NCBI GenBank assembly: GCA_002436105.1
Contig: DIXU01000010.1
Location: 1-64,000 of the forward strand
Length of the DNA stretch: 64,000 nucleotides
Source: Candidatus Aminicenantes bacterium UBA6072
GTDB taxonomy: Bacteria > Acidobacteriota > Aminicenantia > UBA2199
Direction of reading: 5' to 3'
The position numbers and the translations under genes are program-made. Below are positions 37,361 through 44,126 of this stretch, one piece after another. Position 1 is the first letter of the stretch, and each line of letters starts with the position of its first letter. The notes under the pieces were generated by a model. That model was not told where the DNA came from and did no database searches. It saw nothing but the letters and a program-made list of their open reading frames with translations.

Positions 37361-37396
37361 TCGTGACGCGTAACGCGTGACGCGTGACGCGTTACG
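37361..37396. repeat. GTGACGCG/GTAACGCG tandem units
   Basis: A run of CGTGACGCGTAACGCGTGAC and GTGACGCGTTACG in the spacer between the divergent Bat cluster and hom. Each unit is partly self-complementary (ACGCGT), so the run can fold on itself. Confidence 0.75.
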
Positions 37397-37425
37397 ATAT
37401 TGCGGTCTTTGATATCGTCTGTCAA

Positions 37426-37454
37426 TTTACTTCGAACTCTGAACCCGCTACAAT
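37426..37454 (+). promoter_or_regulatory. Promoter of hom, probably leaderless
   Basis: TTTACT-N17-TACAAT, with the -10 ending exactly six bases before the ATG at 37461 and no Shine-Dalgarno. Confidence 0.55.
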
Positions 37455-37460
37455 GGCGGC

Positions 37461-38483
37461 ATGAAGAAAAAGCCATTGCGCGCGATACTCATCGGCTTCG
37501 GCAACGTCGGCCAAAAAATGGCGGCGATGCTGAGCGAAGAGAGGGAGAAGTATCCCGGCCTGGAAGGCCTTGACCTGGAACCGGTGGCCATTTTTACCGG
37601 CCGGCACGGCGGATGGGTCGAGCCGGATGGGATCGGACTGGGCGAAGCGCTCAAACGATTCCGCGAGAACGGCTCGTTCCCGGCCGCGCCCATGACGGCC
37701 CTGCAAGCCCTGGAATCGCTGGACTACGACGTGCTGGTGGAACTGTCGACTCTGGATATCGGGCGCAGGGGAGAGCCAGCGATCAGCCATGTACGAGCCG
37801 CGCTGCAGCGGGGCAGGCACGCGGTCACGGCCAACAAGGGGCCGGCGGCCTTCGCCTACCGCGAGCTGGCCGGCCTGGCCGAAACGCAGGGGGTGCGTTT
37901 CCTTTTCGAAAGCGCGGTGATGGACGGCACCCCGGTCTTCTGCCTGGGACGGGCGCTGAAAGGCGTCCGCGTAACCGGCTTCTCCGGCATCTTCAACACC
38001 ACCACCAACTTCGTCCTTTCGCGCCTGGAGGCCGGCGAGAGCATGGCGATGGCCGTCCAAACGGCGCAGCAGCTCGGCTTTGCCGAGGCCGATCCCGGGC
38101 TGGACCTCGACGGCTGGGACGCGGCGGCCAAGACCGCCATCCTGGCCAACTTCTTCCTTGACGCCGGCATCGACCCCCTGCGGGTCGAGCGCCGGGGCAT
38201 CGCCGGCGTCACGCCGCAGGACGTCGCCCGGGCGAGGGCCGCGGGGAAGAGGATCAAGCTGATCTGCCGCTCCTGGCGCGAGGGCGACCGGGTGCATGCC
38301 GAGGTGCAACCGGCCGAGGTGCCCCTGGATCATTATTTCGCCGCGGTCAACGGCCGCGCCGCCGCCCTGCGCCTGGAGAGCGACATGCTGGGGCCGCTGT
38401 GGATCATGGAGGAGAGCCCCGACCTGGCCGATACCGCCGCTGGCGTCCTGCAGGACCTGCTGGTCGTGGCGGAAAGCCGATAA
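37461..38483 (+). CDS. hom: Homoserine dehydrogenase
   Basis: 340 residues, the short form without an ACT domain. It reduces aspartate semialdehyde to homoserine with NAD(P)H for threonine and methionine synthesis. Visible features are the nucleotide-binding ILIGFGNVGQKM, TANKGPAAF, the substrate loop FESAVMDGTPVF, GIFNTTTNFVLSRLE, and catalytic-region residues in ADPGLDLDGWDAAAKTAIL. It is followed after 10 bases by a DUF1684 gene. No thrB, thrC or asd gene is nearby. Confidence 0.92.
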   Translation: MKKKPLRAILIGFGNVGQKMAAMLSEEREKYPGLEGLDLEPVAIFTGRHGGWVEPDGIGLGEALKRFRENGSFPAAPMTALQALESLDYDVLVELSTLDIGRRGEPAISHVRAALQRGRHAVTANKGPAAFAYRELAGLAETQGVRFLFESAVMDGTPVFCLGRALKGVRVTGFSGIFNTTTNFVLSRLEAGESMAMAVQTAQQLGFAEADPGLDLDGWDAAAKTAILANFFLDAGIDPLRVERRGIAGVTPQDVARARAAGKRIKLICRSWREGDRVHAEVQPAEVPLDHYFAAVNGRAAALRLESDMLGPLWIMEESPDLADTAAGVLQDLLVVAESR

Positions 38484-38493
38484 GGAAAAACGC

Positions 38494-39411
38494 ATGCCCA
38501 GGAAGATCCGTCCCGCCGGGATCGCGGCGCTGCTGTCGGCGCTGGGATCCCTCATTTCCGTGATTTCACTCGCGGCGGCCGGCCAGGACGCCTGGGAACT
38601 GGAGCTGCTGAAGGAGAGGGCGCGGAAGGACGCCGAGTTCAAGGCCTCGGCGACCTCGCCCATGGCCGGCCGCGAGCGGCTGATCCTGAACGGGAGGGAC
38701 CGGCCTTTCCATGTCATTCGCGAGGGCCGGGTGGCTGACGCCGCGACCTCCGGTTCCGTTCCTGAAATCGTCCTCGTGTTCAGGGAAGGGGAGTGGTTTT
38801 GGAGCGGCAGGTCGGGCGCTGCCTGCCTCCGGGACGGGAGCGCGGTCGCGATGAAAAGCGAGCCGCTGCGACCGGGCGACCTGTTCACGGCGGGGCGGCT
38901 GACCCTGGCCGCCTATCCCGGACCCGATGCGCTGGCGCTGATCGTCTTCGACCCGGAACGGCCGCAGGCCAGGGAGTTCGACAAGCTGCTCTATTTCCCG
39001 CCCGACCGGAATTACGTTGTCCAGGCGAAGCTGGAGCGCTTCGCCGAGGCGAAGCCGCTCCAGGTCGTCACCACGCGCAACCTGGAAAAGACCTTTTACC
39101 GCTACGGCAAGCTCAGCTTCCGCATCGCAGGCCGGGACCTGGAGCTGACCGCCTTGAAATCCAGCCTGGAGGGGCCCAACGCCAGGTACCTGTTCGTCCC
39201 TTTCAAGGACGATACCAACGGCAGGGAGACTTACGAAGTGGGGCGCTTCCTCGACCTGGAGGAACCGGAAGGCGACGGGATCGTCGTGGACTTCAACCGC
39301 TGCTACAATCCCCTTTGCAACTACTCGCCGGCCTACAATTGCCCATTGCCGCCGCTGGAAAATTTCCTGGAGACAGAGATCAAGGCCGGCGAGAAGACCT
39401 ATCCCCATTGA
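38494..39411 (+). CDS. DUF1684 family exported protein
   Basis: 305 residues. A hydrophobic signal (about 8-29) precedes the DUF1684 body, recognised by FVPFKDDTNGRETYEVGRFL and by the C-terminal DFNRCYNPLCNYSPAYNCPL followed by PPLENFLETEIKAGEK. The family has no proven function. AAGGA lies seven bases before the ATG, and the gene begins 10 bases after the hom stop, so they are probably one transcript. Confidence 0.87.
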   Translation: MPRKIRPAGIAALLSALGSLISVISLAAAGQDAWELELLKERARKDAEFKASATSPMAGRERLILNGRDRPFHVIREGRVADAATSGSVPEIVLVFREGEWFWSGRSGAACLRDGSAVAMKSEPLRPGDLFTAGRLTLAAYPGPDALALIVFDPERPQAREFDKLLYFPPDRNYVVQAKLERFAEAKPLQVVTTRNLEKTFYRYGKLSFRIAGRDLELTALKSSLEGPNARYLFVPFKDDTNGRETYEVGRFLDLEEPEGDGIVVDFNRCYNPLCNYSPAYNCPLPPLENFLETEIKAGEKTYPH

Positions 39412-39419
39412 AAACGGAA

Positions 39420-39625
39420 AGAAATAAATTCCAAATCACAAGCACCAAATTCCAAATAAATTCCAAATTCCAAAATCCAATGACCCAAACGAAAACCCAT
39501 TCATGATGACGGTCTTCGTTTTGGTTATTTGGTCATTGTGCTTGGTGTTTGTTTGTGATTTGGTACTTGGAATTTGGAGTTTTTGTCTTCCGCGTCACGC
39601 GTCACGCGTTACGAGTCACGAAATT
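39420..39625. repeat. CCAAATTCC-type palindromic array with GTGACGCG arm
   Basis: Left arm ATTCCAAATCACAAGCACCA and AAATTCCAAATAAATTCC (39427-39480). Core GACCCAAACGAA facing TTCGTTTTGGTT (39482-39530). Right arm GTGATTTGGTACTTGGAATT (39555-39577). A CGTCACGCGTCACGCGTTAC run follows (39592-39615). The core GACCCAAACGAA also occurs at 28801. Confidence 0.78.
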
Positions 39626-39632
39626 CTTTAAA

Positions 39633-40016
39633 TTACCTGGCCGGCGCCGGCCCATGGATGACCTGGCTCTCCTTTCTCTGCGGCCCGGCGCCCTGCACCA
39701 GGTCCCAGCCAGCCAGCCAGGTGACGATATCCCGGTCGCCGCGAAGGATGACGACGGTGTCGACGTAGTCGTCGCCGATGACGGGCTCGGCTTCCAGGTG
39801 GAGCTGTACCGACTCGTCCCTGGATTCCAGGGAAACGGCCCAGGTAAGCGAATCGTAGGCTTCGATCCGGGCGCCGTCGCCATCGACCCAGGCGATCATC
39901 GGCAGGTCGCCGATGTTGACCACCGTCACGTAGGCCTCGTATTCAACGTTCTGACAGGAAGAGAGGAAGAGGATCGCCGCCAGGGCCACGAATCCCAGCC
40001 ATATCCGCTTTTTCAT
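39633..40016 (-). CDS. Small lipoprotein of unknown function
   Basis: 127 residues. MKKRIWLGFVALAAILFLSS ends in a lipobox with the modified Cys in LSSC. The mature part is acidic with beta-strand-like stretches (YVTVVNIGDLPMIAWVDGDG) and a Trp-containing end. GGAGG lies four bases before ATG 40016. I recognise no family. It is single and convergent with the DUF1684 gene. Confidence 0.75.
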   Translation of the reverse strand: MKKRIWLGFVALAAILFLSSCQNVEYEAYVTVVNIGDLPMIAWVDGDGARIEAYDSLTWAVSLESRDESVQLHLEAEPVIGDDYVDTVVILRGDRDIVTWLAGWDLVQGAGPQRKESQVIHGPAPAR

Positions 40017-40144
40017 GTTTCCTCCATGAAAAGAATGCACGAACGACTTATTGGAAGCAATCCCGTTGCCAAGTTCCCGGGCCCATAACGTCCTGGAAAC
40101 AGGACGATCTCCCCGGCCGATTTTCCATTTGCGCTTCCCGGGCG

Positions 40145-40150
40145 TATAAT
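40145..40150 (+). promoter_or_regulatory. -10 element of S9 peptidase gene
   Basis: Perfect TATAAT; TTTCCA lies at a 17-bp spacing (40122-40127). The leader of about 18 nt includes GGAGG six to eight bases before ATG 40175. Confidence 0.6.
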
Positions 40151-40174
40151 ACCATTTTTCCGGAGGAAAACAAC

Positions 40175-42700
40175 ATGAAATTGAGGATGATCCTGGCCAT
40201 GACGGCCCTGCTGCTGGCGTCGCCCTTCCCTGCCCTGGGCGCGGAGGAACTCAAGATCGATTCATGGCTGGTCCTGGGGCCGGCCGAGCTGCTGGCGAAC
40301 GGCGCGGCGCTCCCCGCCGGCGCCGAGGCGGCCCTGGATTTTGATTTCCTGGAGCCGTTCCGCCTTGATCCGCAGGCCGGGAAATCGGTCCAGTGGAGCC
40401 CGCAAAAGCATCTGACCTGGCGCAGCGCCGCCGCGCGCTTCACCGGGGCGACCAGGCGGCAGGCCGTCTATCTGGCCGTATACCTGGAGAGCCGGCGCTG
40501 GCTGCAGGCCGACCTCGAGGTCGACGCCCCTTTCCCCGTCCGCTTCTACCTCGGCAACGAGAAACTGGCCAGGACGGCTGCCCCCGGCAAGAGCAGCGTG
40601 CCGCTGACCCTGGCGAACGGCAGGCACCTGCTGCTGATCAAGGGCATTCTCCCCGCGCAGGGGGGTAAGGCACTGGCGCTGCAGGCCAGGCTGACGCGCA
40701 AGCCGGCGTTCAAGGATGCGCCGCTGGCGGTATCCCTCGATCCCGCCCGCCGCAGCAGCATGGAGGACGTGTTGAACGCGGTGAACATCAACGACGTGTC
40801 GCTTGCGCCCGACGGGCGCCGGGTCGCCGTCATGCTGAGCCAGCTGGCGCCGGGCGAGCAGAATGGCGGCCGCTGGCTCGAGGTGCTGGATACGGGCAAC
40901 GGCGCCTGCGTATTCACCTCGCGCGGGCTGGGGAGCATGGATAACTTCCAGTGGCTGGGCAACTCGCGACGCTTCGCTTTCACCCGGGAGGAAAAGGACC
41001 TCACCCAAATCTGCCAGTACGACCTGGAGGACCATGCCAGCCGGACGCTGCTGGCGGGGATCGGGAATTTCTCTTCCTGTTGGTGGGCCGATGACGGCTC
41101 CTTCGCCGTGTACTCCACCCGCGAGGAGACGGATGCGGACAGGGCCTTCCGCCATGTCCGCGGCCTGGACGACCGCTACCGCACGCCGGAGCCGCGCCAG
41201 GCGCTGACCCTGTTCATCCCCGCCTCCGGCGCCCGGCAGCCGCTGGCCGATTTCGCCGACAACTTCACCCAGGTGCGCATCAGCCCCGACAACCGCTCGC
41301 TGCTGCTGGCCGCCTACAGCGAGGACCCCAAGGTCCGCCCTTTTCACCGCAACACGCTCGTCCTTTGCACCCTCGGGGACGGGCGCCGGGAAAAACTGCT
41401 GGATGATCCCTGGATCGAGGACTTCGCCTGGTCGCCGGACTCCGGAAAACTGCTGCTGCTCGGGGGCGCCTCGGCCTTCAACGGCCTGGGCAGCACCCTG
41501 CCGCCGGGAACCGTGCCCAATGATTTCGACGCCCAGGCCTATATCTATGACCTGAAGGCCAGGAAGGCCGAGGCCATCAGCCGCCAGTTCGCCCCGGCCA
41601 TCGAATCGGCTTTCTGGCACCCCAACGGCAGCGTGCTGCTGAAGGTGACCGACCAGGATTACGCCCGCCTTTACCGTTGCGCGCCGGGGCAGCGGAAGTT
41701 CATCCGGCTGGAGACCGGCTGCGACGCCGTCGAGAGCGTCAGCTGGTCGCGTGCCGGCCGCGTCGCCTTCTCGGGCTCGGGGCTGGGCGCGCCGCAGAAG
41801 CTGTACGTGCTCGACCTGGGCGGGGGCGCGAGGGTATTGAAGGATTACAACCGCGAAAGGTTCGCCGGAGTGCGCTTCGGCAAAAGCGAAAACTGGAGCT
41901 TCAAGACCAGGGAGGGTCGCACCATCGGCGGCTACCTCTGCTTGCCGCCCGATTTCGATCCGGCCCGCCTCTGGCCCTGCATCGTCAACTTCTACGGCGG
42001 CACCACGCCGATCGGGCGCAATTTCGGCGGCCGCTACCCCAAGGACTGGTACGCCGCCAACGGCTACGTCGTCTGCGTGCTGCAGCCGAGCGGCGCCATC
42101 GGCTACGGCCAGGAATTCTCCAGCGCCCATGTCAACGACTGGGGCGAGATCACCTCCGAGGAGATCATCCGCGGCGTTGAGGAACTGCTGCGCACCCATC
42201 CCTATATCGACAACCGCCGCGTCGGGGCCATCGGCGCCTCCTACGGCGGGTTCATGACCCAGTACCTGGCCGCCAAGACCGGCCTTTTCGCCGGCATGAT
42301 ATCCCACGCCGGCATCAGCTCCCTCTCCTCCTACTGGGGAGTGGGCGACTGGGGCTACAGCTACAGCGGCGTGGCGACGGCCGGCAGCTTTCCCTGGAAC
42401 CGCAAGGACATCTACGTCGGCCACAGCCCGCTGTTCATGGCCGAGCGCATCACGAAACCGTTGCTGCTGCTCCATGGCGAGGAGGACAACAACGTGCCGC
42501 CGGGCGAGAGCTACCAGATGTTCGCCGCCCTCAAGCTGCTGGGCAAGGAGGCGGCGCTGGTCACGTTCCCCGGACAGCAGCACTTCGTCCTTTCGCCCAA
42601 GCAGCGCGTCCGCTGGCTGCAGACCATCATGGCCTGGTTCGACCGCTGGCTCAAAGGCGAGCCGGAGTGGTGGTACGAGCTATACCCGGAGAAAGAATGA
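40175..42700 (+). CDS. Secreted prolyl oligopeptidase-family (S9) serine peptidase
   Basis: 841 residues. A signal peptide (ends near LGAEE, residue 24) is followed by an N-terminal beta-sandwich-like region, a WD40/PD40-type propeller (about 200-560), and an alpha/beta hydrolase domain. The catalytic Ser is in GAIGASYGGFMTQYLA, the Asp in LLHGEEDNNVPP, and the His in FPGQQHFVL. It should cleave peptides in the periplasm or outside the cell. A hairpin 85 bases downstream probably ends the transcript. Confidence 0.93.
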   Translation: MKLRMILAMTALLLASPFPALGAEELKIDSWLVLGPAELLANGAALPAGAEAALDFDFLEPFRLDPQAGKSVQWSPQKHLTWRSAAARFTGATRRQAVYLAVYLESRRWLQADLEVDAPFPVRFYLGNEKLARTAAPGKSSVPLTLANGRHLLLIKGILPAQGGKALALQARLTRKPAFKDAPLAVSLDPARRSSMEDVLNAVNINDVSLAPDGRRVAVMLSQLAPGEQNGGRWLEVLDTGNGACVFTSRGLGSMDNFQWLGNSRRFAFTREEKDLTQICQYDLEDHASRTLLAGIGNFSSCWWADDGSFAVYSTREETDADRAFRHVRGLDDRYRTPEPRQALTLFIPASGARQPLADFADNFTQVRISPDNRSLLLAAYSEDPKVRPFHRNTLVLCTLGDGRREKLLDDPWIEDFAWSPDSGKLLLLGGASAFNGLGSTLPPGTVPNDFDAQAYIYDLKARKAEAISRQFAPAIESAFWHPNGSVLLKVTDQDYARLYRCAPGQRKFIRLETGCDAVESVSWSRAGRVAFSGSGLGAPQKLYVLDLGGGARVLKDYNRERFAGVRFGKSENWSFKTREGRTIGGYLCLPPDFDPARLWPCIVNFYGGTTPIGRNFGGRYPKDWYAANGYVVCVLQPSGAIGYGQEFSSAHVNDWGEITSEEIIRGVEELLRTHPYIDNRRVGAIGASYGGFMTQYLAAKTGLFAGMISHAGISSLSSYWGVGDWGYSYSGVATAGSFPWNRKDIYVGHSPLFMAERITKPLLLLHGEEDNNVPPGESYQMFAALKLLGKEAALVTFPGQQHFVLSPKQRVRWLQTIMAWFDRWLKGEPEWWYELYPEKE

Positions 42701-42704
42701 GGTT

Positions 42705-42880
42705 CGAAGTTCCATGTCCCACGTTCCATGTTCGAAGCTGAAAGGCACTGTTGAAGCGTTGAAGAGTTGAAGGGTTGAAGCGTTAAGGCATTGCTTCTGG
42801 GAAATGCCTTTTTCTGAACTCATGAACCCTTGAACTCTTTAACCCTTGAACTTGTGCTGAAAGACATCGAACGTCGAACC
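42705..42880. repeat. TTGAAGCG-type palindromic array
   Basis: Left arm GTTGAAGCGTTGAAGAGTTG through AAGGGTTGAAGCG (42751-42782). Right arm CATGAACCCTTGAACTCTTT through AACCCTTGAACTTG (42821-42855). Outer GTTCCATGTCCCACGTTCCA and TCGAACGTCGAACC units flank them. A 120-bp homologue in the same orientation lies at 61495-61615. Confidence 0.82.
42785..42813 (+). terminator. Rho-independent terminator inside a palindromic array
   Basis: AAGGCATT pairs with AATGCCTT across an 10-base loop and is followed by TTT. It lies at the centre of the array, downstream of the S9 peptidase gene. Confidence 0.6.
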
Positions 42881-42884
42881 TGCA

Positions 42885-43649
42885 TTAGTTCGGAAGCCCC
42901 ATTTCCTGCAAGGCCAGGTCATGGCTCTCCCGGCTGATCCAGCGGCGCCGGAGCATGCGCTGGATGATCAGGCGGCGCTTGCGGTTCATGCGGGCGTTGC
43001 CGGCGCCCGGGACCGGGAAACGGTGCGGGTTGGGCAGCACCGACGCCAGGCGCACGGACTGGGAGAGACTGAGCTCCGAGGCCGGGCATTGGAAATAGCG
43101 CTGCGCCGCGGTTTCGGCTCCGTAGGCGCCCCGGCCCCAGTCGGCCAGGTTCAGGTAGAGCTCCAGGATGCGCTTCTTGCTCAGCGCATGCTCCAGCTTG
43201 AAGGCGATGGCCGCCTCGCGCAGCTTGCGCCAGAGGCTCTGCCTGGAGCTGAGGAACAGGTTCTTGGCCAGCTGCTGGGTGATGGTCGAGCCGCCGCGCA
43301 GGATCCGCCCCTTCCTGATGTTGGCGTCCAGGGCCTTGCGCAGCGATTCCCAGTCGAAGCCCTCGTGGGCGAAGAACTTGTCGTCCTCGGCGATGAGCAC
43401 CGCCTGGACAAGAAAAGGCGAAATGCGCGACAGCGGCACGAGCTTGCGCAGTTGCTGTGTCCGCCAGCCCTTTTGCCGCGCCTGTTCGTTGTGCAGGCGC
43501 ATCATCACCGTTTCCCTGGGATTTTCCTTCTTCAGCCAGGAGACGGAAGGCAGCGTCAGCCAGAAGACCAGGCCGGACAGCAGGAGCAGCAGCAGCGCCG
43601 CCGCGACGACCCGGAGTAAAACGGATTTGCCCGATTTCATTCTGCCCAT
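42885..43649 (-). CDS. mtgA: Monofunctional biosynthetic peptidoglycan transglycosylase
   Basis: 254 residues. One N-terminal membrane helix (about 11-31) precedes a GT51 domain: catalytic Glu in VLIAEDDKFFAHEGFDW, then RGGSTITQQLAKNLFLS, and RILELYLNLADWGRGAYGAE. It polymerises lipid II into glycan strands in the periplasm. It lacks a transpeptidase domain, as expected for MtgA. A very good promoter lies 11 bases before the ATG, leaving a leader of only a few bases. Confidence 0.95.
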   Translation of the reverse strand: MGRMKSGKSVLLRVVAAALLLLLLSGLVFWLTLPSVSWLKKENPRETVMMRLHNEQARQKGWRTQQLRKLVPLSRISPFLVQAVLIAEDDKFFAHEGFDWESLRKALDANIRKGRILRGGSTITQQLAKNLFLSSRQSLWRKLREAAIAFKLEHALSKKRILELYLNLADWGRGAYGAETAAQRYFQCPASELSLSQSVRLASVLPNPHRFPVPGAGNARMNRKRRLIIQRMLRRRWISRESHDLALQEMGLPN

Positions 43650-43660
43650 GCTCGGCTACC

Positions 43661-43689
43661 AATGTAGAGCAATTCCCGTACCCTGTCAA
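43661..43689 (-). promoter_or_regulatory. Promoter of mtgA
   Basis: TTGACA-N17-TACATT on the minus strand, 11 bases before the first ATG. Confidence 0.78.
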
Positions 43690-43735
43690 TGAGCCGGGGA
43701 GGCTGCCGCCGGGTTTTTCATCCGCTTGAAAATCT

Positions 43736-43764
43736 TTGACACTTCCGCTGCATGCACATAAAAT
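43736..43764 (+). promoter_or_regulatory. Promoter of DUF5808-like gene
   Basis: TTGACA-N17-TAAAAT, followed by AGGAG nine bases before the ATG at 43786. Confidence 0.82.
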
Positions 43765-43785
43765 GCGAGTCAGGAGAATTAACCA

Positions 43786-43977
43786 ATGAATGATGAACGG
43801 CACGACGATCCCGCCAATTGGAAATTTGGAATTTTCTATTTTAATAAGAACGATGAGCGAATTGTGCTGCCCAAAAGAAATGGCATGCGGGGATGGACCT
43901 TGAATTTTGCAAATCCCTATTCCGTTTTGGCATTATCCCTATTGGTCATTTCGGTCATCGTGATCACAAGGATCTAA
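43786..43977 (+). CDS. DUF5808-like small membrane protein
   Basis: 63 residues. The first part, PANWKFGIFYFNKNDERIVL, PKRNG and WTLNFANPYS, matches the DUF5808 pattern, followed by a single C-terminal membrane helix (about 45-60). It has a strong promoter and a good ribosome site, which supports a real gene despite the small size. The spacer it opens is lower in GC than its neighbours. Function unknown. Confidence 0.8.
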   Translation: MNDERHDDPANWKFGIFYFNKNDERIVLPKRNGMRGWTLNFANPYSVLALSLLVISVIVITRI

Positions 43978-44019
43978 ACGGTTTTCCGCTGCCTCGGCGC
44001 CGAGAAAAACCTCTTCAGT

Positions 44020-44118
44020 GGAAAATTGAAAAGTGAAAAGTAAAAAGTTCAGGCAATGACCGGACTGACGAGGCGGGAATGCCTTCTCCTTTCATCGTTC
44101 ACGACTCACTTTTTACTG
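44020..44118. repeat. GTGAAAAGT-type palindromic array
   Basis: Left arm GAAAATTGAAAAGTGAAAAG and TAAAAAGTTCAGGC (44022-44056). Right arm TTTCATCGTTCACGACTCAC and TTTTTACTG (44091-44118), with a short inner pair GGCA/TGCC. It separates the DUF5808 gene from the convergent barrel gene. Confidence 0.65.
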
Positions 44119-44126
44119 TGGCCCGG

